A DNA stretch of 64,000 bases from positions 1-64,000 of the forward strand of contig BDTW01000038.1 of the NCBI GenBank assembly GCA_002897735.1. Direction: 5' to 3'. Both the position numbers and the translations under genes were made by a program. Positions 1 to 8,811 of this stretch are shown here, piece after piece. The DNA comes from a bacterium BMS3Bbin13. GTDB taxonomy: Bacteria; Pseudomonadota; Gammaproteobacteria; 21-64-14. A model generated the notes under the pieces. The model was given only the letters and a program-made list of their open reading frames with translations, ran no database searches and was not told the DNA's origin. Numbering within the stretch: position 1 is the first letter of the stretch; each line of letters starts with the position of its first letter.

Positions 1-97
1 GCGATGACAGGTCGCGCGCCTTCCTCCCGACGCGTACCTATCCCGTCTTCAGCGTGCCGGACGACCGTGCCGCCGAGGTGGCTCCATCGTCGGGGAG

Positions 98-928
98 GTG
101 TGCGGCCCTTCGGGACACGCGGGGCGGACGACGATGCAGGCACTGTCCGCGGGCGCCGTCGAGGTGATCGGCAAGCCGCAGTTGGGCGTGAAGGGCTTCC
201 TGCAGGAGGGGGCGAGCGAACTGATCGGGGCGGTGAAGGCGGCGGCCCGCGCGAATCTCCGCCGTGTGCGGCCGTTTGCGGCGGAGTCGACCGTACCCAA
301 GGGCCCGCGAACCGAGGCCGTTCGCGTAGCGGCAGTGGAGCCGCGGCCCGGTACGGCCCGGCGGGTGGTGGCGATCGGCGCATCGACGGGCGGCACGCAG
401 GCACTGGAGGTGATATTGGCACGGCTGCCGCATTCGTCGCCCGGACTCGTCATTGTCGAACATATGCCGGAGAAGTTTACGGCGGCGTTCGCCGGACGGC
501 TGAACACGTTGTCCGAGATCGAGGTGAAGGAGGCCGAGAACAACGATCCCGTGCTGCCCGGGCGGGCGCTGATCGCGCCGGGCGGGCGCCACCTGTTGCT
601 CCGCAGGCGCGGTGCGGAGTACTTCGTGGAGGTGGCGAACGGTCCGCGGGTGAACCGCCACCGGCCCTCGGTGGATGTGCTGTTCCGTTCGGCGGCGAAA
701 GCGGCGGGGGCCGACGCGCTGGGTATCATCTTGACGGGCATGGGCGACGATGGCGCGGCGGGGCTGGCGGAGATGCGTAACGCGGGTGCCTCGACCATCG
801 CACAGGACGAGAGGAGTTGCGTGGTTTTCGGAATGCCGAAGGAGGCCATCCGGCGCGGTGGCGCCGGGCAGGTGCGGTCGTTGGAAACACTGGCCGGCGG
901 GATCATGGAATTCGCAGGCGGCTCCTGA
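98..928 (+). CDS. cheB: CheB-type protein-glutamate methylesterase, receiver domain missing
   Basis: Chemotaxis methylesterase/deamidase that removes methyl groups from receptor glutamates. Counting from the GTG at 98, the catalytic Ser96 (IGASTGG), His122 (VEHMP) and Asp218 (TGMGDDG) are all present, so the esterase domain (about residues 88-275) looks intact. The first 45 residues match the end of a CheB receiver and the linker ([17 protein letters not shown]). The frame upstream is open only back to a TGA at 5-7, and those 30 codons show no receiver core. Either the receiver is lost or frameshifted, or the true gene begins outside the window and is broken here. No other chemotaxis gene is visible, and the stretch from 929 to about 1180 holds no recognisable gene. 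The family call is firm; start and integrity are not. Confidence 0.8.
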   Translation: MCGPSGHAGRTTMQALSAGAVEVIGKPQLGVKGFLQEGASELIGAVKAAARANLRRVRPFAAESTVPKGPRTEAVRVAAVEPRPGTARRVVAIGASTGGTQALEVILARLPHSSPGLVIVEHMPEKFTAAFAGRLNTLSEIEVKEAENNDPVLPGRALIAPGGRHLLLRRRGAEYFVEVANGPRVNRHRPSVDVLFRSAAKAAGADALGIILTGMGDDGAAGLAEMRNAGASTIAQDERSCVVFGMPKEAIRRGGAGQVRSLETLAGGIMEFAGGS

Positions 929-1182
929 GCGGACCCGGGACCAGGTTCCCGATTCCGGACCGCGGGGTCCGCGCCTCCAACGGGGGCGTGCGGTGCAGGC
1001 CGAAGAGGGGTGATAACAAACGGGTTTGTCGTGTTCGAAACTCGTTACCGGTCCCTTGCGGCGGTTGCGGCGGTCTGCGTTTCCCCGGGGGGCGCGGATA
1101 GGTCAAAATGTCGCAGGAGGCTGTATCGATAGGAATTTATTCGGAAAGATCAGGGGCCGCGGTTGGGCTATACTTATTAACA

Positions 1183-1400
1183 ATGGCTTATTCGACGTTG
1201 GTCTCGCCCCGGATCCTCGCCGCCCGCCTCCACGACTCCGTGTGGCGGGTGTTCGCCGGTCGCTTCGACCTGAAGGCCCCCGGCGCGGGCCGCCGCGCCT
1301 GCGCGGCCGGACCCATTTCCGGCGCCTGCTATGCCCACTTCGACACCGGTCTTTCCGGCCCCCGCGGTGCGGCGGCCGGACGCCGTCTGTTACCGATATT
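1183..1400 (+). pseudogene. Decayed N-terminal fragment of a rhodanese-type sulfurtransferase
   Basis: From an ATG at 1183 the translation reads STLVSPRILAARLHDSVWRVF, then GRFDLKAPGAGRRA, then a GPISGACYAHFDTGLSGP segment. This is the typical opening of SseA-type thiosulfate/3-mercaptopyruvate sulfurtransferases (TLVSxxxLAxxL; CRFDLxDPxAGRxAYxxGHIPGAxYxHLDxDLSGP). The usual Cys before RFDL is Gly here, HIPGA has become PISGA, and the similarity stops after about 70 of the usual roughly 280 residues, with no catalytic-loop Cys domain. A TATACT hexamer near 1170 just upstream may be the old promoter. This is a recognised pattern rather than a computed alignment. Confidence 0.6.
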
Positions 1401-1522
1401 CCCGGCGCGGTGTACCCCGGTGCGCCCGGGTGGTTGGATTTCCAGATCGTGCGCGGGTTCGCGCGGTGATATCGGCCGCGCATCCCGCGGCTACCGGGGT
1501 GACAATGAGGGGGGATGACGTG

Positions 1523-2065
1523 ATGCAACTTCCGCTGCAGGTGACGTATCGGGACTTGGCGCCGTCGCAGGCGGTGACCGCGAAGATCCGCGGGAAGGCC
1601 GATAAACTCGAGCGCTTCTATGATCGGATCACCGGTTGTCGCGTGATGGTCGAGGCGCCCCACGCGCACCGTCACAAGGGCAGGATCTTCCATGTGCGCA
1701 TCGGTCTGACGGTGCCGGACGGGGAGTTGGTGGTCAGTCGCGACCACCACGACCGCCCGGGTTATACCGATCTCTACGTCGCCATCCGCGATGCCTTCGA
1801 TGCCGCCGGTCGGAAGTTGAAGGCCTACGCCCGGCGCCGGCGCGGGGACGTGAAGGCTCATGACGCGCAGCCGAACGAGCGCGTTTTGCGGATTGCATCC
1901 GAACGCGGCGACGGCGTGATCGACTCCGACGACGGGCGCGGGATCCTCCACCGCAACGGCTCGCCCGACGGTGCGTTCGACGCCCTGCACGTGGAGGTCG
2001 AGGTCCATTCCGTGGAGGAGAACGGCACGCGGGCGCGCACCGCGGGCAGGCGCCGCGAGGTCTGA
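1523..2065 (+). CDS. HPF/RaiA-family ribosome hibernation factor with cold-shock-like C-terminal tail
   Basis: Predicted to bind the small ribosomal subunit and stop translation in resting cells. Residues 1-105 have the HPF/sigma-54-modulation pattern (MQLPLQVTYRDLAPS start, KLERFYDRITGCRVMVE strand, FHVRIGLTVPDGELVV, then a helix YVAIRDAFDAAGRKLKAYARRRR). Residues 120-175 (GDGVIDSDDG, ILHRNGSPDGAFDAL, VEVEVHSVEENG) read like a cold-shock/OB fold in which the usual FF/FxR aromatic positions are altered. The ATG at 1523 is chosen over the ATG at 1505 because a purine run at 1508-1515 sits about 7 nt upstream. The length is 180 residues. The gene is monocistronic, and a hairpin at 2272-2296 may end it. 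Confidence 0.85.
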   Translation: MQLPLQVTYRDLAPSQAVTAKIRGKADKLERFYDRITGCRVMVEAPHAHRHKGRIFHVRIGLTVPDGELVVSRDHHDRPGYTDLYVAIRDAFDAAGRKLKAYARRRRGDVKAHDAQPNERVLRIASERGDGVIDSDDGRGILHRNGSPDGAFDALHVEVEVHSVEENGTRARTAGRRREV

Positions 2066-2271
2066 GGGGCGGGCGTATTCCCGGCGGGGGAGGCGGTCGG
2101 CGACGCCGGGAGTGGAACGGTTCGGCCTGAGCCTTTCCGTCCGGGAATTGCACGCGGATGGCGGCTCCCTCGAGCGCCTCCCAAGGTGGCGGCGGTGTCC
2201 GGGAAATCGCCGGGATGCATCCCGGCGGACCCTATCGGGGCCCGAGGGTGTCGTATGCTTGCGCGTGTGTC

Positions 2272-2296
2272 ATTCCGATCTTGAGGCGATCGGAAT
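2272..2296 (+). terminator. Stem-loop between convergent genes, possible bidirectional terminator
   Basis: A perfect 9-bp inverted repeat (ATTCCGATC / GATCGGAAT) encloses a 7-nt loop and is followed by a short pyrimidine/T-rich stretch (CTTCGTTAT). It lies between the plus-strand HPF gene and the 3' end of the minus-strand permease. Its T tract is weak, so its role as an intrinsic terminator is uncertain. The rest of 2066-2407 shows nothing recognisable. Confidence 0.5.
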
Positions 2297-2407
2297 CTTC
2301 GTTATATCTTGCACCGTGCAGCCGGCCGGGGTTCGGGCAACCTGAGTACGGTGAAGCCGTCGGCCCCGGGATCAGGTTCACTCGTGCTGCAGGCCGTATC
2401 CGCGTTG

Positions 2408-4102
2408 TCAGGGACCGGGTACGTCGGGTCCCATCGGTTCCTCCTCCGGGTTTTCATCCAGGTATTCTTTGATGCGGTTGCGGGGCAGGCGCATGCTGTG
2501 TGCTATCCACATGATCAGGGCCGAGAATAGGGCGATGGTCGGGATCGCGGTGGCCAGATCGAGAATCCCGAGATTGCCCTTGCCGGCGGATGGATCCGGA
2601 TACGAGCCCAGCCAGCTGATCAGGGCCAGTCCGCCCAGCCATGGAATGACCCAGAAGCCGGAACGCAGATCCAGCCGCGGTGTTTGCTTGTGATAAAAGG
2701 CCTCATGCACGATCAGTATGCTGAACCCCAGTAGTACGGCGACGGACAGCTTCCAGTCGACGTCCCAACCCGACCAGTAGACGATCAGGTTGGAGGACAG
2801 GAACGCGAGGTAGGGAATGATGACGTTTCCGGGTAGCCGGAATGGACGGTTGTATTCGGGCAGCTCCTTGCGTAGCGCCATCAGCACCAGCGGACCGGAT
2901 CCGAATGACAGCACGGTGGCCGAGGTTACGAAACCGACCAGTTTTTGCCAGCCGGGAAACGGCAGAAAGAAGATCAGGCCGACTATGAATGCCACGATCA
3001 CGCTGACCCAGGGTACGCCGTGTTCGTTGACCTTGGCCAGTGATGCCGGGGCATTGCCGTTGCGGCCCATGGCGTAGGACAGGCGGGCCGTGACGGTAGT
3101 GTAGATCAGGCCGGTGTCGGCGGGGGAAAGGAAGGCATCGATGTACAACAGCAGTGCCAGCCAGGTCAGACCGAGGGTCATCGACAGGGTGGCCAACGGG
3201 CCGAAAGCCATGGCCTTGCCCTCGATGCCGCCGGAAAAGGTGGTGCCGATATGAGCCCAGCCATTGGCCAGGGCCGCGCTGGGTAAGGCTCCGATGAAAG
3301 CTATTTGCAGGCCGATATAGATCACCGCGCATCCCAGCACCGAGCCGATGATGGCAATCGGTACATTGCGGCTGGGGTTGTCGGTTTCACCCGCCAATTC
3401 CACCCCCTGCCGGAAACCGAGGTAGGAAAAGATGATGCCGGCGGTGGCGATGGACGAGAATACGCCGTGCCAGCCGAACGGCATGAAACCGCCATATGCG
3501 GCATAGGCGAAATGACCGCCGTTGAACTCGGCGCTGAAGAACGACACCACCACCAGCACGATGATGGCGAGCTTCCACCACACCAGGGAATTGTTGAGTC
3601 GGGCAAACCAGCGGATGCCGACCACGTTGACCAGACCGAACAGGAACATCAGTGCGGAGGCGGCGACATAGCCCATCGGTGTCAGTACGGCGACACCGTC
3701 CCTGAGTACTTGCAGGTTGGGGATGTAGTTGTTGGCGTATTGCAACGCCGCCAGTACCTCGATGGGTGCCGTGGAGGCCGCCGCCAGCCAGGTGATCCAG
3801 CCGGTGGTGTAACTGGCAAACGAGCCGAAGGCGAAATGGGGAAAGCGCACCACGCCGCCCGATAACGGGAACATGGTGCCGAGTTCGGCGTAGGTGAGGC
3901 CGATGAACAGGATCATGATTGCGCCGATCAGCCACGAGATGATCGAGGCCGGGCCGGCCTGCTCGGCCGCATTCAAGGCGCCGAACAGCCAGCCTGAGCC
4001 AATGATCGAGCCCACGGCGGTAAACAGCAGCCCGACCAGGCCGACATGGCGTTTCAGCCGTTTGTCATCACCGCCGGTGGCCAGAATTATGGGTGTTTGC
4101 AC
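2408..4102 (-). CDS. APC-superfamily amino-acid permease
   Basis: Inner-membrane amino-acid/proton symporter of 564 residues. It has the APC signature in TM1 (GLLFTAVGSIIGSGWLFG), TM2-3 hydrophobic blocks (SIISWLIGAIMILFIGLTYAELGTMFPLSGG in part) and about 12-14 hydrophobic segments, and it ends in an acidic tail (NPEEEPMGPDVP). The GTG at 4102 is preferred to the ATG at 4129 because GGGGAGG lies 4-6 nt upstream of it. A promoter-like pair lies just upstream. G+C and third-position GC look lower than in the neighbours, which suggests recent acquisition. The substrate cannot be read from sequence; the overall shape resembles the aspartate/proton symporter branch. It is adjacent to a decayed second permease from a different APC branch. 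Confidence 0.85.
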   Translation of the reverse strand: MQTPIILATGGDDKRLKRHVGLVGLLFTAVGSIIGSGWLFGALNAAEQAGPASIISWLIGAIMILFIGLTYAELGTMFPLSGGVVRFPHFAFGSFASYTTGWITWLAAASTAPIEVLAALQYANNYIPNLQVLRDGVAVLTPMGYVAASALMFLFGLVNVVGIRWFARLNNSLVWWKLAIIVLVVVSFFSAEFNGGHFAYAAYGGFMPFGWHGVFSSIATAGIIFSYLGFRQGVELAGETDNPSRNVPIAIIGSVLGCAVIYIGLQIAFIGALPSAALANGWAHIGTTFSGGIEGKAMAFGPLATLSMTLGLTWLALLLYIDAFLSPADTGLIYTTVTARLSYAMGRNGNAPASLAKVNEHGVPWVSVIVAFIVGLIFFLPFPGWQKLVGFVTSATVLSFGSGPLVLMALRKELPEYNRPFRLPGNVIIPYLAFLSSNLIVYWSGWDVDWKLSVAVLLGFSILIVHEAFYHKQTPRLDLRSGFWVIPWLGGLALISWLGSYPDPSAGKGNLGILDLATAIPTIALFSALIMWIAHSMRLPRNRIKEYLDENPEEEPMGPDVPGP

Positions 4103-4120
4103 CGGGTCCTCCCCCCTTCC

Positions 4121-4150
4121 CTTATACAAAGTCGATGAAACATGCGTCAG
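4121..4150 (-). promoter_or_regulatory. Candidate sigma-70 promoter of the APC permease
   Basis: On the minus strand CTGACG (4150-4145) is followed after 18 nt by TATAAG (4126-4121). The GTG start lies about 18 nt downstream of the -10 box, so the leader would be very short. Confidence 0.5.
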
Positions 4151-4239
4151 TGCATTGCTTGAAGCCGATCCGCAAGGCCCCGAATGTGTGGTAAGTGCCC
4201 GGCGGCGGCGGGCTTGTCCACCGGCATCGTATCCTACCA

Positions 4240-4555
4240 GACACCGGCCGGCGCCTCGCCGTCACCGATGCGATGCTGCGTATCGGCCGGCACCGGGTCG
4301 CGGCGGTGATCTCGGCGGGCGCCATCGCCGGGCTGACCACGGTGATCGTTGGTACTCCATTTCGGCCTGACGCGCATCTTCCCGGCCATGTCGCGCGACG
4401 GTCTGCCGCCGCCGGTATTCTCGGTCGTGGACCCGCGGCGCGGCACTCCGGTGCGGGTGATCCCGGCGAGCGGCGTATTCATGGCCGCGGTGGCGGGGTT
4501 TGCACTCATCGGCAACGTGGCGGAACGGGTGAACATCGCCACCCCGGCCGCGGAA
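4240..4555 (+). pseudogene. Frameshifted remnant of a second APC-family permease
   Basis: Two reading frames together make the middle of a cationic-amino-acid-type permease. Frame one (about 4240-4355) gives LAVTDAMLRIGRHRVAAVIS then AGAIAGLTTVIVG. Frame two (about 4352-4555) gives LTRIFPAMSRDGLPPPVFSV then VDPRRGTPVR and NVAERVNIATPAAE. In intact members these are contiguous (ISAGAIAGLT, then RIFFAMSRDGLLPPxF, then HPRxxTPVR, then ELVNIGT). About 100 of roughly 480 residues survive. The direction is opposite to the intact permease next door, and the subfamily differs, so this is not a simple duplication of it. Confidence 0.75.
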
Positions 4556-4579
4556 TCCCGAGGCGGGCGCGCGGGGCGT

Positions 4580-6046
4580 TTAGAACGAGTGCAGTTGCCG
4601 GCGGGTCGGCTCGGCGCAGCAGTACCACGCCTCGGACAGCCTGGGAATCGCGGCGCCGATCGGGCCCGCCGGTAGGGGGGGCGGGCGCTCCCCCTGCGCC
4701 TCGTGTGCGAGTTCCCAGATTCGCCCGAAGGCCTCGCGCCGCGGCAACCCGCGCTCCTCGGCCTGCGCGGCCCATGCCTGCACGTGTTCCTGCAGTGCAT
4801 CGACCCGCGGATCCTCGTGGCGCCACGGGTAGCCGAGGATCGTCGGATCGAACGGTTCCAGGTGTTGTGCGAAACCCGACAGTTCGAGCAGCCGCGAGCC
4901 CTCGGGTATCAGCAGGCGGATGCTGAGCTGCACGGGCGGTACGCTCTCCACCAACTCCAGTTCCACCAGCCGGCGCAGCAGCGCCGTGTAGCCCTCGAGG
5001 CGGGTCCAGGGGGTGAACGGCACGAAGGTCGGCGCGAGCGCGATGCCGGCTTCGCGCAACAGCCCGGCGGCCTGCGCGAAGTCCGCGGCGGTGTGATTCT
5101 TCTCGAGGGATTCCAGCACCCGGTCGTCCACCGACTCCACGGCGCTGGTGATGAACAGGCATCCGGTCTTGCGCAGCAGCGGGAGCAGTTCCGCATGGCG
5201 GATGAGGTGCTCGACCTTGATGGTGGCGTCGTAGGTGAGCGCCGGGAACTCGCGGTGTAGCGCTTCGACCAGGCGCCGCGCGTGGGTCGGTCCGTTGAAG
5301 AAGTCCGGATCGCCGAACGAGATGTGTGCGGCGCCGGCGGCGACCTGGCGGCGGATGTCCTCCTGCACCACCTCGGGGGGCACGATGCGGAAGCGCCCGC
5401 CGTAGACCGGGACCACCGGACAATGTCGGCACAGGTGTTTGCATCCACGGCTGCCTTCGGCGAAGCCCACCACGCGCGTGCCGCCGTCGGGCAGTGTGAG
5501 GTGGGTATATCGCTCCAGCGGCGGGAGGGCCGAGCGGTCGGGTGTGAGGAAGGCGATCTTGTCGAGCCCGACATGTACGCCCCCCGGCTCGGGCGGGGCG
5601 CCGTCGCGGACCGATTGCGCGAGCGCCAACAGGTCCGGCTCGCACTCCCCGCCCAGGATCGTGGCGATTCCCCGGCCGTGCAGCAGGGCGGCGTTCATGG
5701 GGGCGTACAGCCCGTAGGCGCAGAAGTGGGCCTGCGGGGCGAGTTCCCGGATCCGGGGCAGCGCCTCCACTGCGATGCGTGTGGCGGTGTGCATGCCCAG
5801 GTACAGCCCGATCAGTCCCGCCCCTGCCAGCGCCTGCGGCTCCAGGGTTTGCAGGGAAAGGTCCAGGCACACGACCTCCATTCCGGCGCGCCGCAGCCAA
5901 GCCGTGGGCTGCGCCAGCGCGAAGGGCTGGCGCCCCAGTTCGTACGGGTTGATGAGGACCACCCGGAAGGCCGCGTCGGACTTGGTGACGGACGGGGCCG
6001 GGGGTTCGGTTTGGAAGGGGGGCGCGGACATGGGCTCGCCGGGCAT
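4580..6046 (-). CDS. B12-binding/radical SAM protein of the CUAEP/CCAEP-tail type
   Basis: A 488-residue enzyme. The N-terminal half is a cobalamin-binding-like Rossmann region (FRVVLINPYELGRQPFALAQ, later ILGGECEPDLLALA). The centre is a radical SAM core with the 4Fe-4S motif C-x3-C-x2-C in GCKHLCRHCP, followed by ISFGDPDFFNGP and ITSAVESVDDRVLESLEKNHT. The C-terminus carries the diagnostic tail WYCCAEP (Cys476-Cys477), which in relatives may contain selenocysteine (CUAEP). Here both codons are TGC, so this is the all-cysteine form. The substrate of the family is unknown to me. The start is uncertain between ATG at 6046 and ATG at 6031; neither has a strong ribosome-binding site. No obvious partner gene lies next to it. 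Confidence 0.8.
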   Translation of the reverse strand: MPGEPMSAPPFQTEPPAPSVTKSDAAFRVVLINPYELGRQPFALAQPTAWLRRAGMEVVCLDLSLQTLEPQALAGAGLIGLYLGMHTATRIAVEALPRIRELAPQAHFCAYGLYAPMNAALLHGRGIATILGGECEPDLLALAQSVRDGAPPEPGGVHVGLDKIAFLTPDRSALPPLERYTHLTLPDGGTRVVGFAEGSRGCKHLCRHCPVVPVYGGRFRIVPPEVVQEDIRRQVAAGAAHISFGDPDFFNGPTHARRLVEALHREFPALTYDATIKVEHLIRHAELLPLLRKTGCLFITSAVESVDDRVLESLEKNHTAADFAQAAGLLREAGIALAPTFVPFTPWTRLEGYTALLRRLVELELVESVPPVQLSIRLLIPEGSRLLELSGFAQHLEPFDPTILGYPWRHEDPRVDALQEHVQAWAAQAEERGLPRREAFGRIWELAHEAQGERPPPLPAGPIGAAIPRLSEAWYCCAEPTRRQLHSF

Positions 6047-6352
6047 TGTAGCGGATCGCCGCCGGGGGGGCTCCCGGCGGCCTGTCGGAACGAGGGGGTT
6101 TCCGCAAATCTGCGCGCGCACCGATTCATGCCGCGTCGATCCCTCGTGCATCGCGCCGTGGACCGCCGTCGCGCCGATGCCCCGGCGGATCTCCTAACGG
6201 TAGGGGGGTCAAGGGGTTGGTGTGCCGGCCGCTAATCGTTTCACGCGCCTCGATCCCGTCCGGCGCCGTCTGCGGGCGTGCGCCGGGGGCGGATGGGAAC
6301 GGATGCGCGGCCGGGGGAACCGGGGGAGATCGGAAGAGCGGGAGCGGGATCC

Positions 6353-7954
6353 ATGGAGGCGAGGCGTGTGACGGAGCGTGCCGGAAGAGGCGGGGGGGGC
6401 GGGACGCGCAGGCGCCGTACGGCGCTGATCGCACTTCTTTGGCTCGCGCTTGCGCCCGGCTGGGTCGCACCGGCCCACGCGCGGGCGCGGGGCGGCATCG
6501 ACGCGGTGCTGGTGCTCGACAGCTCGGGGAGCATGCGGCATACGGATCCGCTGCGCCTGCGCGTGCCGGCCGCGAAGCTGTTCATCTCGCTGCTGGGTGC
6601 CGGGGATCGCGTCGGTGTGATCAGCTTCAGCGGTCACGCCTGGCCGGTGATCGGTCTGACCGATGTGACCGGAGCGTCGGACCGGCGCCGGTTGTTCCAG
6701 GCGGTGGACAAGGTCTCCTCGCGGGGCGCGTTCACCAATCTGTACGCGGCACTGGAGGCGGGGCGCCGGATGCTGGCCGGGCAGGCGCGGCCCGGGACGC
6801 GCCGCTACCTCATCCTGATGTCCGACGGGCGGATGGACGTGGGCGACACACGGCGTGACGCCGAACTGACGCGCAGGCTGCTGGGGCGGGAACTCCCGGA
6901 ACTCGTGCACGAGCACATCCAGATCTTCAGCATCGCCTTCACCCGCGCCTCGGACGTGGGGCTGTTGCGGCGCATGGCGCGCACCACCCACGGGCTGTTC
7001 CGCCTGGCCGCGTTCGATCGGGACCTGGATACGACCTTTACCTCGCTGTTCGAGAGGGCCAAAAGGCCCGAGATGCTCCCGATCCAGGGTGGGGAATTCA
7101 CGGCCGACGCGTCTATCCGCGAGGTCACGGTGGTGGCCACCAAGCAGGACCGCGCGGTGCGCATCGTCCTCCAGGCGCCGGGCGGCGGGCGGTGGTCGGC
7201 GAAGCATAGAGAGCCCGGGATGCGCTGGTTTCGCTCCGCGCGTTTCGACATGATCACGATCCCGCACCCGAAACCGGGAAAGTGGCGGATTCTGTCGAGC
7301 GCGGGGCATAACAAGGCCTACATCGTAACCAACCTGGGGTTGGAGACCAACGTCGGTGAGCGGGACATTGCGCTCCACACCGAGCAGAGCGTCCACGCGT
7401 GGTTGAGCAAGGATCACGCGGTGGTCAGTCAGCCGGACGTGCTGCGCGACACGCGCTTCGTGGTGGAGATCCAACGCCCCGACGGGGTCTCGGCCCGGTA
7501 CACGATGCTGGACGACGGCGGGTCGCCGGATCGGAAGGCCGGGGACGGGGTCTTCACCACCGACGTCCGATACTACAAACCCGGTGCCTATACGCTGCGG
7601 ATCATCGCTACGGCACCGACCTTCGAGCGGCAGATCACCCGCTACTTCCATGTGAACGCGCCGCCGGCGGCACCCGCCAAGCCCGCGCCGAAGCCGGCAT
7701 CCAAGACCGCGCCCGTACCCGCGCCGAAGCCCAAACTCAAACCCAAACCGGAGCCCGCGCCGAAGGCGGTGTCCAAGGGGCCCGTGCCGGCGGCGGCGAC
7801 CGTCGGCCTGTGGCGCGTGGCGGCGGTGTTCCTGCTGGTCAACGGGGTGTTGTTCGGCCTCGGCGGCGGCGGATTCCTGCTCTGGCGCCGGTTGGCCAAG
7901 GGCAAGGCCGCAGAGGCCGCCGCGTCCGATGAGTCGGCGGAGGAATCGCGGTGA
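6353..7954 (+). CDS. Secreted, C-terminally membrane-anchored VWA-domain protein
   Basis: A 533-residue protein. It has a signal peptide (residues about 22-44, Arg-rich start and a LIALLWLALAPGW core) and a VWA domain at about 48-230 with a complete MIDAS: DSSGS (56-60), the Thr in GAFTNLYAAL and the Asp in LMSDGR. A beta-rich middle follows, including an Ig-like/Y-sector region (MLDDGGSPDRKAGDGVFT). Then comes a Pro/Lys/Ala linker (about residues 440-485) and a terminal TM helix (VAAVFLLVNGVLFGLGGG) with a short basic cytoplasmic tail. The layout suggests a periplasmic metal-dependent adhesion or sensor protein anchored by its C-terminus. ATG 6353 is preferred because GGGAGCGGGA precedes it. 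It overlaps the next gene by 4 nt (GTGA), so the two are surely cotranslated. The biological role is unknown. Confidence 0.75.
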   Translation: MEARRVTERAGRGGGGGTRRRRTALIALLWLALAPGWVAPAHARARGGIDAVLVLDSSGSMRHTDPLRLRVPAAKLFISLLGAGDRVGVISFSGHAWPVIGLTDVTGASDRRRLFQAVDKVSSRGAFTNLYAALEAGRRMLAGQARPGTRRYLILMSDGRMDVGDTRRDAELTRRLLGRELPELVHEHIQIFSIAFTRASDVGLLRRMARTTHGLFRLAAFDRDLDTTFTSLFERAKRPEMLPIQGGEFTADASIREVTVVATKQDRAVRIVLQAPGGGRWSAKHREPGMRWFRSARFDMITIPHPKPGKWRILSSAGHNKAYIVTNLGLETNVGERDIALHTEQSVHAWLSKDHAVVSQPDVLRDTRFVVEIQRPDGVSARYTMLDDGGSPDRKAGDGVFTTDVRYYKPGAYTLRIIATAPTFERQITRYFHVNAPPAAPAKPAPKPASKTAPVPAPKPKLKPKPEPAPKAVSKGPVPAAATVGLWRVAAVFLLVNGVLFGLGGGGFLLWRRLAKGKAAEAAASDESAEESR

Positions 7955-8811
7955 TCAGCGTCTCACCCATCCTCGTGCTGGGGTTCCTGGAGGCGCTGCT
8001 GTTCCTGGTCGCCTTGGCGGCATGGTTGTACTGGAAGGTGCGCCGGCAGGCGATCGCGACACCGCCGGCCGAACCGGCCGAACCGGCCGCGCCCGGCGCC
8101 CGGCCGCAGAGTGTGCGCCTGGACGTGGGCAACTACCTGGGGGAGGAACTGGAGCAGACCCGCGCACGATTGCATCATCCGGTCCCGGAGAAGGACGCCC
8201 CGCAGGATGGAGAGGGCCTGTCCGAACCGCCGGCGTGGCTCGTGCTGCGCGCCGAGTATCTGCAACTGGAACTGGACTTCGCCAATCACGAACACCACGA
8301 CGAGCAGGCCTGGGAAACACTGGTGACGCGGCTGCGGGAAATGCTGGAACGCCACGTCGGGTATACCGCCGACCAACACGCCGATGCCGATTCGGGGCAC
8401 GACGCCGCGCGGCTCAATGACCTGCTGCACGATCAGGTGGCTCACATCGATGATCTCCACGGTTTTCTCAAGGAGGTGGTCGTGCACCCGGAGAAGGTGC
8501 ACGAGTTGAAACAGCACATCGGGCGGATAACCCGCGCCAACCAGGAACTCGCCGGCTGCGTGGCGGTCCTCGAGGGGGAGAACGATCGCCTGTGGCGCCA
8601 GATCGAGGTCGCACAGGGTGCGGCGCAGGAGAAGGGTGCACCCGCCGGGGCGGACGCCGCCGCCGCGCCCGCCGGAGAAGTCTCTGCGGCACCCGCCGAG
8701 CCGTCACCGGCCGCGGGTGATGCGGGCGGCGGATCCACCCCGCAAGCGAACGCCGCGGCCGAAGACGCCGCGGTTTCTCCGCCGCCCACCCCCCCGAAAC
8801 CGGCCGTTTGA
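7951..8811 (+). CDS. Membrane-anchored protein with coiled-coil segment, partner of the VWA protein
   Basis: I do not recognise a named family. The 286-residue protein starts with one TM helix (PILVLGFLEALLFLVALAAW, residues 6-26) and a Pro/Ala spacer. An alpha-helical middle (about 80-225) follows, rich in Leu, Glu and His and including a coiled-coil-like stretch (ELKQHIGRITRANQELAG, then LEGENDRLWRQIE). The end is a disordered Ala/Pro tail from residue 230. The GTG start at 7951 overlaps the TGA of the VWA gene. It probably forms a scaffold at the inner membrane with that protein; this is inferred from context only. Confidence 0.65.
   Translation: MISVSPILVLGFLEALLFLVALAAWLYWKVRRQAIATPPAEPAEPAAPGARPQSVRLDVGNYLGEELEQTRARLHHPVPEKDAPQDGEGLSEPPAWLVLRAEYLQLELDFANHEHHDEQAWETLVTRLREMLERHVGYTADQHADADSGHDAARLNDLLHDQVAHIDDLHGFLKEVVVHPEKVHELKQHIGRITRANQELAGCVAVLEGENDRLWRQIEVAQGAAQEKGAPAGADAAAAPAGEVSAAPAEPSPAAGDAGGGSTPQANAAAEDAAVSPPPTPPKPAV

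Noticed and set aside
1108-1518. 136-codon frame as an intact gene
   Set aside because: Only its middle resembles rhodanese and key residues are lost; treated as a pseudogene.
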